NCBI GenBank assembly: GCA_963841415.1 | Contig: CAWJCN010000006.1 | Span: 1-64,000, forward strand | From: DASUAS01 sp963841415 | GTDB taxonomy: Bacteria; Actinomycetota; Acidimicrobiia; IMCC26256; DASPTH01 | DNA: 64,000 nt | Direction of reading: 5' to 3' | Shown: positions 43,956 through 53,209 of the stretch, piece by piece | How the letters are laid out: each line of letters begins with the position of its first letter | Numbering within the stretch: position 1 is the first letter of the stretch | Made by a program: the position numbers and the translations under genes | Notes under the pieces: model-generated | Told to the model about the DNA's origin: nothing | The model's input: the letters and a program-made list of their open reading frames with translations, nothing else | The model's database searches: none

Positions 43956-44042
43956 GTCCGAGTATACACACGGTGAACGTCGCGTCGACAACAGGCGGTT
44001 CCCGGGTGACCGAAGGGCGATCGACGGCCCCCACGACCCCTG

Positions 44043-44048
44043 TACAGT
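44043..44048 (+). promoter_or_regulatory. -10 element of a probable leaderless DUF5318 transcript
   Basis: TACAGT ends six bases before the GTG start at 44055, the spacing typical of leaderless actinobacterial genes. No ribosome site precedes the start. Confidence 0.5.
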
Positions 44049-44054
44049 GGCGCC

Positions 44055-44459
44055 GTGCGGAAGCACACCGACTACGCGCTGGCCCGCCGGGCCCTGCTCC
44101 GGGACCTCGAGCGCGGCACGGTCACCCGCCTCGACGTCTGCGACGCCCACCCCGAGCTCCTGCGGGCGGCCCGCCACGTCGGCGAGCCCGCCGACCACAA
44201 GTGCCCCGTGTGCGCCGGACGCCACGTCCGCTACGTCTCGTACGTCTACGGCGACCAGCTCCGCCAGGCGAACGGCCGCTGCATCGTCCACCCGAGCGAG
44301 CTCGAGCGCCTCGACGCCACCCACGAGGAGTACACCCGCTACGTGGTCGAGGTGTGCCCCGACTGTGGGTGGAACTTCCTCACCCGCCGCGAGCTCCACG
44401 GCCACGGGCAGGGAGGCGCGCCGCGCCGGCGTGCCGGGCGGGCACGCTCGGCGCAGTAG
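44055..44459 (+). CDS. DUF5318 family zinc-ribbon-like protein
   Basis: 134 aa, GTG start. Conserved DYALARRALLRDLERG at the N-terminus, then two CxxC motifs (CPVCAGRHVRYVSYVYGD and CPDCGWNFLTRREL) that likely bind zinc. DUF5318 proteins are small actinobacterial proteins next to cell-envelope genes in relatives; the function is unknown. Divergent from the padR-ino1 operon, sharing a 158-base gap. Confidence 0.85.
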   Translation: MRKHTDYALARRALLRDLERGTVTRLDVCDAHPELLRAARHVGEPADHKCPVCAGRHVRYVSYVYGDQLRQANGRCIVHPSELERLDATHEEYTRYVVEVCPDCGWNFLTRRELHGHGQGGAPRRRAGRARSAQ

Positions 44460-44519
44460 CGCTACCCTTCCCCTTGCCGCCGGGAGCCGTGGGTGCCCTG
44501 GACGGTGGAGGACAACGAG

Positions 44520-45398
44520 ATGGCCGCTGCTGAAGCTGCCCAGCGCGCGCTCGGCGCGCCCGACGTCGTCGCGCGAAAGGGGTCCGGCAGCCCGCTCGTC
44601 ATGGTCACCGCCTACGACGCGCCCTCGGCGCGTGCGGTCGACACCGCGGGGGTCGACATGATCCTCGTCGGTGACTCCGTGGCGATGGTCGTGCTCGGTT
44701 ACGACGACACGCTCCACGTCACCGTCGACGACATGGCGCACCACACCGCGGCAGTCGCGCGCACGAACCCGCGCGCGCTGGTCGTCGCCGACCTTCCGTG
44801 GATGAGCTACCACCTCGGTCGCGACGACACCGTCGCCAACGCCGCCCGCCTCGTGCGCGCGGGTGCAACCGCGGTGAAGCTCGAAGGCGGACGCAAGCGC
44901 GTGGATGCCATCGGTGCCATCCTCGACGCCGAGATCCCGGTCATGGGCCACCTCGGCCTCACGCCGCAGTCGATCAACAAGCTCGGCGGCTATCGCGTGC
45001 AGGGCAAGACGCTCGACGCGGCGCGCGAGATCGTCGACGACGCAGTCGCGCTGGCTGAGGCCGGTGTGTTCGCGATCGTCCTCGAATGTGTGCCGGACGC
45101 GGTCGCTCGGATGGTCACCGATTCGGTCCCGGTGCCCACGATCGGCATCGGTGCGGGCCGGCACTGCGACGGCCAGGTGCTCGTGTACCACGACATTCTC
45201 GGCTTCGAGGACCGGGTGCGGCCGAAGTTCGTGCGCCGCTACGCCGACCTCGGGGGCGACGCCGCCCGCGCGATCGAGCGCTTCGCGAACGACGTTCGCG
45301 CCGGGTACTTCCCCGCGAGCGGCGAGACGTACCACGCGGCCGACACCGTCTCCGAGGCGCTCGGCCTCTACGGCTCCATGGAGCACGCGCCCGCCTGA
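44520..45398 (+). CDS. panB: 3-methyl-2-oxobutanoate hydroxymethyltransferase
   Basis: 292 aa. First step of pantothenate synthesis (ketopantoate from ketoisovalerate). The ATG at 44520 has GGAGG eight bases upstream; an earlier GTG lacks one. VMVTAYDAPSARAVDTAG, ILVGDSVAMVVLGY, VKLEGG, VMGHLGLTPQS and TIGIGAGRHCDGQVLVYHDILG are the family motifs. No panC or panD is nearby. Confidence 0.95.
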   Translation: MAAAEAAQRALGAPDVVARKGSGSPLVMVTAYDAPSARAVDTAGVDMILVGDSVAMVVLGYDDTLHVTVDDMAHHTAAVARTNPRALVVADLPWMSYHLGRDDTVANAARLVRAGATAVKLEGGRKRVDAIGAILDAEIPVMGHLGLTPQSINKLGGYRVQGKTLDAAREIVDDAVALAEAGVFAIVLECVPDAVARMVTDSVPVPTIGIGAGRHCDGQVLVYHDILGFEDRVRPKFVRRYADLGGDAARAIERFANDVRAGYFPASGETYHAADTVSEALGLYGSMEHAPA

Positions 45399-45447
45399 CC
45401 CGTCCGGCGAACCGCTCGGTGCCGCGCGCGCCTCTAACCTCTCGGCG

Positions 45448-45987
45448 ATGTCTCGCCGGCCGGTCGTGATCACGCTGCTCGTGCTGGGCGTGATCACGTT
45501 GTCGGTCGTGGTGGTGAAGGTGCTCGACGAGGTCGCGGACCCCGATCCCCACGCCGGCGGGATCCCGCTCACCGCGATCCTGCCGCGGGCGCTGCCTGCC
45601 GTCGCTCCGTTCGCCGGTCTCTCCGAGGTGCACGCAGCGATCGGCTACGACAAGTGCCTGCGTCTGGTCGTCGCCGATTCCGAAGAGGAACGGGTGGCGG
45701 GCCTGCGCGACCACACCGCCGACCTCGGTCCGTACGACGGCATGCTCTTCGCGTTCCAGGGCCCGAGCGACGCGGCGTTCACGATGTCGGGGGTGACCGA
45801 CCCGCTCGACATCGCGTTCTTCGACCAGGACGGCGCGCGCAACGCCACTCGCGCGATGAAGCCCTGCCCCGACAAGGCCGACAACGAGTGCCCCGTCTAC
45901 CGCGCCGACGGGCAGTACGCGTTCGCGGTCGAGACGAAGGCGGGCCAGCTCCCGTCGGGACCGATCACCGCGTGCAGTCCGTCTTGA
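45448..45987 (+). CDS. DUF192 domain secreted/membrane-anchored protein
   Basis: 179 aa, ATG 45448. An N-terminal helix (VVITLLVLGVITLSVVVVKVL) anchors a DUF192 domain (about 70-175): LRLVVADSEEERVAGLRDHTADLGPYDGMLFAFQGPSDAAFTMSGV..LDIAFFDQDG. The family is a beta-barrel of unknown function that often follows secreted or copper-related genes. Four cysteines near the end (KPCPDKADNECPVY, TACSPS) may form disulfides. Confidence 0.85.
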   Translation: MSRRPVVITLLVLGVITLSVVVVKVLDEVADPDPHAGGIPLTAILPRALPAVAPFAGLSEVHAAIGYDKCLRLVVADSEEERVAGLRDHTADLGPYDGMLFAFQGPSDAAFTMSGVTDPLDIAFFDQDGARNATRAMKPCPDKADNECPVYRADGQYAFAVETKAGQLPSGPITACSPS

Positions 45988-46052
45988 CGCACTCGCTCAC
46001 TGCGGGCGGGAGTGGCCGTTGCCTCTCGTAAGTGTCACAGGGCCGCTGTAGG

Positions 46053-46076
46053 GTCCACGTCGATAGATCCACGTCG
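46053..46076. repeat. Direct repeat upstream of rpsF
   Basis: TCCACGTCG occurs twice (46054-46062 and 46068-46076) in the 204-base gap ahead of the rpsF operon. Possible activator or repressor site, or part of the promoter region. A TAGCCT -10-like box follows at about 46090. Weak evidence. Confidence 0.3.
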
Positions 46077-46191
46077 GTGAGCGACTGCTAGCCTGACCGG
46101 CTCAATTGCATTCCTGCGCCCGTCGCTCCGGCCCTGTCGGGGTCAGGCGGTCGCCCGTGGCTGGCGTCACGGTCCGAAGGAGGTCCGGCCC

Positions 46192-46521
46192 ATGAGGCCG
46201 TACGAGGTCATGGTCATCTTCGACGCGGATCTGGAAGAGGAGACGATCCGGTCCGCGGTCGAACGTTCCATCCAGCTGATCGAGTCCAAGGGCGCCGAGC
46301 GCGGGCAGATCGACTGGTGGGGCAAGCGACGCTTCGCGTACGAGCTCAAGCACCGCTGGGAGGGCTACTACGTGGTCTTCCAGGCGAAGGCCGAGCCCGC
46401 GGCGATGGACGAGCTGCACCGGAACCTCTCCCTTGCTGACGAAGTCCTCCGGCACAAGATCCTGCGGATTCCCGAGCACGTCTACGGGAACCTGGCGGGG
46501 TCGACCGCGTCGGACGCATAA
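46192..46521 (+). CDS. rpsF: 30S ribosomal protein S6
   Basis: 109 aa with a strong AAGGAGGT site before ATG. MRPYEVMVIFDADLEEE, DWWGKRRFAYELKHRWEGYYVVFQAKAEPAAMDEL and the C-terminal DEVLRHKILR are typical. Starts the rpsF-ssb-rpsR-rplI operon; S6 and S18 form a complex in the small subunit. Confidence 0.97.
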   Translation: MRPYEVMVIFDADLEEETIRSAVERSIQLIESKGAERGQIDWWGKRRFAYELKHRWEGYYVVFQAKAEPAAMDELHRNLSLADEVLRHKILRIPEHVYGNLAGSTASDA

Positions 46522-46534
46522 GGGAGGAAGGCCA

Positions 46535-47035
46535 ATGGCCGACAGCACCGTCACCATCGTCGGGAACCTCACGCGCGATCCCGAGATCCGTTACACCACG
46601 GGCGGCGCCGCCAAGGCGTCGTTCGGTGTCGCCGTGAGCCGCCGGTGGCAGAACCGCCAGTCGCAGGAGTGGGAGGAGCAGACGAGCTTCTTCAACGTCG
46701 TGTGCTGGCGCGAGATGGCCGAGAACGTCTCGGAGACGCTGGGCAAGGGTTCGCGCGTGGTCGTCACCGGCCGCCTCGAGCAGCGCAGCTGGGAGACGGA
46801 GAACGGCGAGAAGCGCAGCGTGGTGGAGATCGTGGCCGACGAGGTCGGTCCGAGCCTGCGCTGGGCCACCGCACAGGTCACCCGCAACGAGCGCCGCGGT
46901 GGTGGCGACTTCGGTGGTGGCGGTGGTGGCGGGGGTGGTGCCGGCGGCGGGAACAGCGGTGGCGGAAGTGGTGGTGGCGGCGGGAGCAAGCCCGCCGAGA
47001 GCAGCTACGAAGAATTCGGCGAGGAGCCTTTCTAG
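46535..47035 (+). CDS. ssb: Single-stranded DNA-binding protein
   Basis: 166 aa. The OB-fold (residues 1-110) begins STVTIVGNLTRDPEIRYTTGG and includes FFNVVCWREMAENV. A Gly-rich linker (about 120-152, GGGGGGGGGAGGG) leads to the acidic tail EEFGEEPF, which recruits replication and repair proteins. AGGGAGGAAG before ATG fits. It ends one base before rpsR. Confidence 0.96.
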   Translation: MADSTVTIVGNLTRDPEIRYTTGGAAKASFGVAVSRRWQNRQSQEWEEQTSFFNVVCWREMAENVSETLGKGSRVVVTGRLEQRSWETENGEKRSVVEIVADEVGPSLRWATAQVTRNERRGGGDFGGGGGGGGGAGGGNSGGGSGGGGGSKPAESSYEEFGEEPF

Positions 47036-47479
47036 ATGGCACGCGATCGACGAAACAGCAAGAGCGCGGCGAACGACCGGCGCCGCCCGCAGAAGAAGAA
47101 GGTGTCGATCCTCAACACCGAGCAGGTGGAGTGGATCGACTACAAGGACGTCAACCTGCTCCGGCGGTTCATGTCGGAGCGCGCGAAGATCCGGGCGCGC
47201 CGCGTCACCGGCAACTCGACGCAGCAGCAGCGCCAGGTGGCACGTGCGATCCGCGTCGCCCGCGAGATGGCGCTCCTGCCCTACAGCGTGCGGCAGGTGA
47301 CCCAGCGCAAGGGCGGCCGACGCGACCGCGGTGACCGCGGTGAGCTCCGCGAGGAGATGCCGCCGCGTCCGTCCGAGCCGGTCGAGTCCGACTACGTCGA
47401 GGTCGACATCGAGGAGACGGCCGAGGGCCTCGAGGTCACCGAAGTCGACGTCATGGAGACCGAGGAGGCCGAGGCGTGA
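47036..47479 (+). CDS. rpsR: 30S ribosomal protein S18 with acidic C-terminal extension
   Basis: 147 aa. The S18 core (about 20-90: KKKVSILNTEQVEWIDYKDVNLLRRFMSERAKIRARRVTGNS, with LLPY) is complete. Beyond it lie about 55 extra residues, very rich in Glu/Asp (ESDYVEVDIEETAEGLEVTEVDVMETEEAEA). Common S18 proteins are 75-90 aa. The stop overlaps the rplI GTG start (GTGA), so the extension is unlikely to be an artefact. Function of the tail unknown. Confidence 0.93.
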   Translation: MARDRRNSKSAANDRRRPQKKKVSILNTEQVEWIDYKDVNLLRRFMSERAKIRARRVTGNSTQQQRQVARAIRVAREMALLPYSVRQVTQRKGGRRDRGDRGELREEMPPRPSEPVESDYVEVDIEETAEGLEVTEVDVMETEEAEA

Positions 47480-47922
47480 GAGTCGTCCTCCGGGAAGACG
47501 TCGAGACCTTGGGCAAGAAGGGCGACCTGCTCGAGGTGGCCGACGGGTACGCGCGGAACTACCTGGTGCCCCGCGGCCTCGCGATGACGGCCACCAAGGG
47601 TGTGGTCGCGCAGGCTGAGTCCATGCGGCGCAGCCGTGAGGCCAAGGAGACGCGCGACCGCGAGGCGTCGCAGCAGATCGCGGCCCAGCTCGGCTCCCGC
47701 ACCATCGAGGTGAAGGCCCGCGCCGGCGAGGGCGGCAAGCTCTTCGGGTCGGTCACCGCGGCCGACGTCGCCGACGCGGTGCTGGCCCAGACCGGTGTGG
47801 AGCTCGACCGCCGCAAGGTCGTGCTCGACGAGCCGATCCGCGAGCTGGGCGACGCTCAGGTGCAGGTGCGCCTGCCTGCCGAGGTCGTGGTGGCCGTCGC
47901 GGTGGCGGTGGTCGAGGAGTAG
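47476..47922 (+). CDS. rplI: 50S ribosomal protein L9
   Basis: 148 aa, GTG start overlapping rpsR. Typical N-domain (MRVVLREDVETLGKKGDLLEVADGYARNYLVPRGLA), a long connecting helix and C-domain (GKLFGSVTAADVADAVLAQTGVELDRRKVVLDEPIRELG). Last gene of the ribosomal operon; dnaB, which normally follows, is moved 8.7 kb downstream. Confidence 0.97.
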   Translation: MRVVLREDVETLGKKGDLLEVADGYARNYLVPRGLAMTATKGVVAQAESMRRSREAKETRDREASQQIAAQLGSRTIEVKARAGEGGKLFGSVTAADVADAVLAQTGVELDRRKVVLDEPIRELGDAQVQVRLPAEVVVAVAVAVVEE

Positions 47923-48024
47923 TACGCGCGCCCCGAATGGGGCGGTCACCCGACGCGCGACGCATGGCGCCGACGAGCATGCGATGATGCCCGAGACGAC
48001 GCGTGTCGCCTTTGGGGGATCTGC

Positions 48025-48834
<810 letters not shown>

Positions 48835-48885
48835 CGGGAGCGATGCCCGTGTTCATCGCAGAAAGAGCGACTCAGGGGGAGCGAG

Positions 48886-50259
48886 ATGTCACGTGCGGCA
48901 AAGGCATGGTTGTGCGGGGTGAGTGCCCTCGCACTGGTCGTCGTGGGCGCGGGCACCGCGGTCGGCCAAACGACCACGACCACGACGGCCACCAGTTCGA
49001 CCACGGCGTCGTCGACGCCGACGAGCACCAACGGGAATGCCAAGGCCGCGAAGATCGTGAAGAACGATCCGTTGACCGGCACACCGGGTTCCGGTCTCAC
49101 CCGCGGCGTCACGTCCAGCTCGATCAAGGTCGGCTGCTATCTCACCGCGTCCGCGTTCCAGGGTGCCGACGACGGGTTCAAGGCGCGGTTCCAGCGCGCC
49201 AACAAGAGCAAGGAGATCCCCGGCGGTCGCACGATCGACTTCTCGGCGTGCCAGGACGACGGCAACAACCCGCAGACCAACCTGCAGGTCGTGCAGAAGC
49301 TCGCGCAACAGGACGGCGACTTCGCGATCGTGGGCATCTCGCCGAACGTGTTGACCGCGTCGAGCGACTTCGTCGCCCGCAACCAGGTGCCGATGTACGG
49401 GTGGGGCATCCTCCCGGGTGAGTGCGCCAACCGCTGGTTCTTCGGGTTCAACGGTTGCCTCGTCACCAACTACCCGAACAAGAAGCACACCGTGTACCAG
49501 GCCAACCTGGCCCTCGGTCCGATCGAGGCGACCGGCCAGACGCCCGCACAATCGAAGTTCGCGCTGCAGGCGCAGGACAACGACACTGGGCACGCCGGCA
49601 ACGACACCATCAGCCAGCTGATCAAGCTCGAAGGCGCCAAGGTCGTCTACCAAGAGGCGAACATCCCGGCGTCGAGCGCGGGCGTGAGCTTCACGCCGTT
49701 CGCCGAAGCGATCAACGCGGCGAATCCGAACATCCTGCTGACGCTGACCGACTTCCAGACCGCACCCGGGCTGACCGCGGCGGTGACCTCGAGCGGCTAT
49801 ACAGGCGCCAACGTCAACTACGTCGGCTACATCCCGGGCCTGCTCAGCACGTCGGCCCAGCTCGCCTCCGCGTTCAACGGCGCGTACGTGAGCAGCCAGA
49901 CGGTGCCGTCGGAGCAGGACACCCCGTACATCAAGCAGATGCAGAAGGACCTGACCGCGGTCAACGCGAAGACCGGCAGCTTCGTCACGCTGGCGAACTC
50001 GATCGCGTACGCCGAGGCGGATCTGCTCGTCTCGCAGCTGAAGGCGACCGGCAAGACGCTCAACACCAAGACGTTCGACCAGGCGATCAACAACGGCAAG
50101 TACACGTACAAGTCGTCGGCGGCTGGGGGACCGGGTCAGATGGAGTACCCCTCCATGCACTTCATCCCCGCCGACTGCGCCTCGATGCTGAAGATCGACG
50201 GCACGACGTACAAGCAGATCGTGCCGTTCAAGTGCTACCCGAGCGTGGTCAAGAAGTAG
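48886..50259 (+). CDS. ABC transporter substrate-binding protein (Leu/Ile/Val-type)
   Basis: 457 aa. Signal peptide AWLCGVSALALVVVGAGTAVG, a Thr/Ser-rich linker (31-50), then a type I periplasmic-binding fold: SSIKVGCYLTASAF, NNPQTNLQVVQKLAQQDGDFAIVGI. The family includes receptors for branched-chain amino acids, amides and ureas. Five cysteines, two near the C-terminus (ADCASM, KCYPS), hint at disulfides. It lacks a lipobox, so it may be freely secreted or held by the Thr-rich stalk. Confidence 0.88.
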   Translation: MSRAAKAWLCGVSALALVVVGAGTAVGQTTTTTTATSSTTASSTPTSTNGNAKAAKIVKNDPLTGTPGSGLTRGVTSSSIKVGCYLTASAFQGADDGFKARFQRANKSKEIPGGRTIDFSACQDDGNNPQTNLQVVQKLAQQDGDFAIVGISPNVLTASSDFVARNQVPMYGWGILPGECANRWFFGFNGCLVTNYPNKKHTVYQANLALGPIEATGQTPAQSKFALQAQDNDTGHAGNDTISQLIKLEGAKVVYQEANIPASSAGVSFTPFAEAINAANPNILLTLTDFQTAPGLTAAVTSSGYTGANVNYVGYIPGLLSTSAQLASAFNGAYVSSQTVPSEQDTPYIKQMQKDLTAVNAKTGSFVTLANSIAYAEADLLVSQLKATGKTLNTKTFDQAINNGKYTYKSSAAGGPGQMEYPSMHFIPADCASMLKIDGTTYKQIVPFKCYPSVVKK

Positions 50260-50358
50260 TTCCTGTCCATCCATCTCTCACGGGAGGGGTCGGCGGTTCC
50301 ATGAGAGCCGCCGACCCTCGCGTGTCGTGACGCGGCGGCGGGCCGGAAAGGCGAGGTC

Positions 50359-53193
50359 GTGGAGAAGTTCCTGACCCTGACCGTGAGCGGTGCCATCTCC
50401 GGCGCCATCTTCTCGCTGATAGCGGCGGGCCTCGTGCTGTCGTACAGCGCGACCGGGATCTTCAACTTCTCGTACGGGGCGATCGCCTTCACGAGCGCGT
50501 TCCTCTACTACCAGCTCAACTCGGGCCTCCACTGGCCGATCGTGCCGGCCGCGGCGTTCGTGATCCTCGTGTTCGCGCCCTTGCTGGGGATGTTGCTCGA
50601 CGTGGCGGTGTTCCGGCCGCTCGCCCGGGCCACCGAGTCGGCGAAGATCATGGCGACCGTCGGCCTGTTGATCGCGATCCCGGCCCTGACGACGTGGCTC
50701 AACGACCAGTTGGTGAACACGATCGGGTTCACCATCCCGCGCAGTGGCGACGTCACCCAGGTGGGCCTGCCACCGTCCATCGGTCCGAGCCCGAAGGTCG
50801 ACTGGAAGCTCCCCAGCGACATCCCCTTCGACTCCAACCAGCTCGTCGTGTTCGTCAGCGCGGTGGTGGTGGCAGTGGCGCTGTGGGTGCTGATGCGGCA
50901 CACGTCGCTCGGCCTGCGCATGCGCGCCGTGGTCGACCGCCCGACGCTGGCGAGCACCCGCGGCATCAACGAGCGCACCACCTCGCGATGGGCGTGGGTC
51001 ATCGGGACGATGCTCGCGGCGCTCGCGGGTGTGGTCGGCGCGCCGATCATCGGTTCGCTGCTCCCCGTCGGGTTCATCACCGTGATGTTCGTGGCCACCG
51101 CGGCGGCGGTGCTCGGCGGCCTGCGGTCGATCCCACTCGCGTTCCTCGGTGGCCTCCTGCTCGGCATCGCCGAGAACCTGGTGGTCGGCTACGTCAGCAT
51201 CGCCAAGACCATCAGCGGGTTCAACAGCGCGGTGCCGTTCGCGCTCCTGCTGCTGGGTCTCGTGGTGATGGCGCGAGAGCGGAGCCGGCGCGGTGGTTCC
51301 ACCGCCGACGAGGCCCCGCCCCCGGACTACCTCGCCGATCTGCCCCTGTGGCGGCGGGCGCTCCCGTGGACCCTCGCGGTGGCGTTCCTGATCGTCTACG
51401 TCCTGTTCCTGGCGAACGACTTCTGGGTGGGCGTGATGGCGTCGGGCCTCACGCTCTCGCTGATCTTCCTCTCGTTCGTCGTCGTCACCGGCATGGGCGG
51501 CATGGTCAGCCTCGCCCAGGGCACGTTCGTCTTGATCGCCGCGCTCACCACCGGCCTGCTGATGAATCGCTACGGCTGGGCGATGCTGCCGGCGATCCTG
51601 GTCGGGGTGGGCGTGGCCGTGGTCATGGGGGTGATCGTCGCGCTCCCGGCGCTGCGTCTGGGCGGGCTCCCGTTCGCGCTGGCCACACTCGCGCTCGCGT
51701 TCCTCGGTGACCAGGTGCTCTTCCAGTGGGACTACCTCCGCAACATGCAGTCGGGCTGGACGATCCCGCGGCCGGTGATCGGCCCGTTCGACATGAACAA
51801 CAACAAGACGTTCGCGATGTTCTTGCTCATCCTGGTGGGGCTCGCCGCTCTCCTGATCCACAACCTGCGCCGATCGTCGTGGGGCCGCGCCATCGCGGCG
51901 ACCCGATCGTCCGAGATCGCGGCCAACACATCGGGCGTGTCGGTGCTGCGCGTCAAGCTGGGGGTGTTCGCGATCTCCGCCGCGATCGCCGGCCTCGGTG
52001 GCGTGTTCTTCGCGTCCTACCAGTTCAACATCAGCAACTCGTCGGTCGTCGTGACGACGGGGTTGCTCTGGTTGGCGACGGTCGTGCTGTTCGGCATCCG
52101 CCGACCCGCGGCGGCGATCCTCGCCGGCATCGTGTCGGCCGCCTCGCCGGTCATCTTCAACTCCGGCTTTCACATCTCCTTCGCCGACTTCCTGTCGTGG
52201 AACGGCACCCCGTCGTCGGAGATCCCGGCCATCCTGTTCGGGCTGGGCGCGGTGCAGCTGGCTCGCTATCCCGACGGCGTGATCTCGATCACGTCGGCGC
52301 AGAATTACGCGCGTCGCATGAAGCGCAAGGCGAAGCGGGCGGCGGAGCAGCACGTGCCGGTGTCCGAGATCGCCGCGGTCGTGGAGGCGGAGGAGGCCGC
52401 CCTCGCTGCCGCCACCGAACGCGAGCGACGACACCTGGTGACCGAAGGAGTGGTGCACTCCGGCTCCGCGGCCGCCGAGTCGTCCGTGGACGAGCGGCCC
52501 GTGGCGCTCACGGTGCGGGGCGTGCACGCGGGCTACGACGACGTCGAGGTCCTCCACGGCATCGACCTCGCGCTGCACGGTGGCGTGATCACCGCGTTGC
52601 TCGGCGCCAACGGGAGCGGGAAGACGACGTTGTGCTCGACCATCTCGGGCATCGTGCCCATCCACGCGGGATCGATCACCCTCGAAGGCGTCGACGCGTC
52701 GAGCTGGGCACCACACCGGCGCGCCCGCGCCGGCGTGCTCGTCGCGCCGGAATCACGCGGCGTCTTCCCCGGGCTGACCGTCGACGAGAACCTCACGTTG
52801 CGGCTTCCGACCGCGGCGGCGCGGGGCGAGGTCTACGAGCGGTTCCCGCAACTGCGCGACCGGCGCGATCTGCCGTCGGGGAGCCTGTCGGGCGGCGAGC
52901 AGCAGATGCTCGCGCTCGCGCCCGTGCTCGTCAGCCCGCCACCGGTCGTCGTCGCCGACGAACCCACGTTGGGTCTCGCGCCTCGAGTCGTCGCCGAGGT
53001 GATGCGGGTGTTCGAGGAGCTGCGGGACCGGGGCGCGGCCATCCTGCTGGTCGAGGAGAAGGCGCGCGACGTGCTCGAGATCGCCGACGAGGTCGCGTTC
53101 CTCGATCTGGGCCACATCGTCTGGTCGGGGCCACGGCGCGACGTCGACGACGAGCGCCTGGTCGCGACCTACCTCGGCGCGAGCCGGCGTTGA
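50359..53193 (+). CDS. Fused LivH-LivM permeases and LivF ATPase, three-in-one ABC component
   Basis: 944 aa, GTG start. LivH-type permease (about 1-310, with LVLSYSATGIFNFSYGAIAF and RAVVDRPTLASTRGIN), LivM-type permease (about 330-650, with GMGGMVSLAQGTFVLIAA), a charged linker with coiled-coil character (655-710) and a LivF-type ATPase (712-944: GANGSGKTTLCSTI, LSGGEQQMLALAP, VVVADEPTLGLAPRVV). The usual separate livH, livM and livF genes are fused without a break. With LivG and the receptor this makes a complete importer. No substrate can be assigned. It is convergent with the flippase-like gene. Confidence 0.93.
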   Translation: MEKFLTLTVSGAISGAIFSLIAAGLVLSYSATGIFNFSYGAIAFTSAFLYYQLNSGLHWPIVPAAAFVILVFAPLLGMLLDVAVFRPLARATESAKIMATVGLLIAIPALTTWLNDQLVNTIGFTIPRSGDVTQVGLPPSIGPSPKVDWKLPSDIPFDSNQLVVFVSAVVVAVALWVLMRHTSLGLRMRAVVDRPTLASTRGINERTTSRWAWVIGTMLAALAGVVGAPIIGSLLPVGFITVMFVATAAAVLGGLRSIPLAFLGGLLLGIAENLVVGYVSIAKTISGFNSAVPFALLLLGLVVMARERSRRGGSTADEAPPPDYLADLPLWRRALPWTLAVAFLIVYVLFLANDFWVGVMASGLTLSLIFLSFVVVTGMGGMVSLAQGTFVLIAALTTGLLMNRYGWAMLPAILVGVGVAVVMGVIVALPALRLGGLPFALATLALAFLGDQVLFQWDYLRNMQSGWTIPRPVIGPFDMNNNKTFAMFLLILVGLAALLIHNLRRSSWGRAIAATRSSEIAANTSGVSVLRVKLGVFAISAAIAGLGGVFFASYQFNISNSSVVVTTGLLWLATVVLFGIRRPAAAILAGIVSAASPVIFNSGFHISFADFLSWNGTPSSEIPAILFGLGAVQLARYPDGVISITSAQNYARRMKRKAKRAAEQHVPVSEIAAVVEAEEAALAAATERERRHLVTEGVVHSGSAAAESSVDERPVALTVRGVHAGYDDVEVLHGIDLALHGGVITALLGANGSGKTTLCSTISGIVPIHAGSITLEGVDASSWAPHRRARAGVLVAPESRGVFPGLTVDENLTLRLPTAAARGEVYERFPQLRDRRDLPSGSLSGGEQQMLALAPVLVSPPPVVVADEPTLGLAPRVVAEVMRVFEELRDRGAAILLVEEKARDVLEIADEVAFLDLGHIVWSGPRRDVDDERLVATYLGASRR

Positions 53194-53209
53194 CGACCGG
53201 CGCCCTCGC

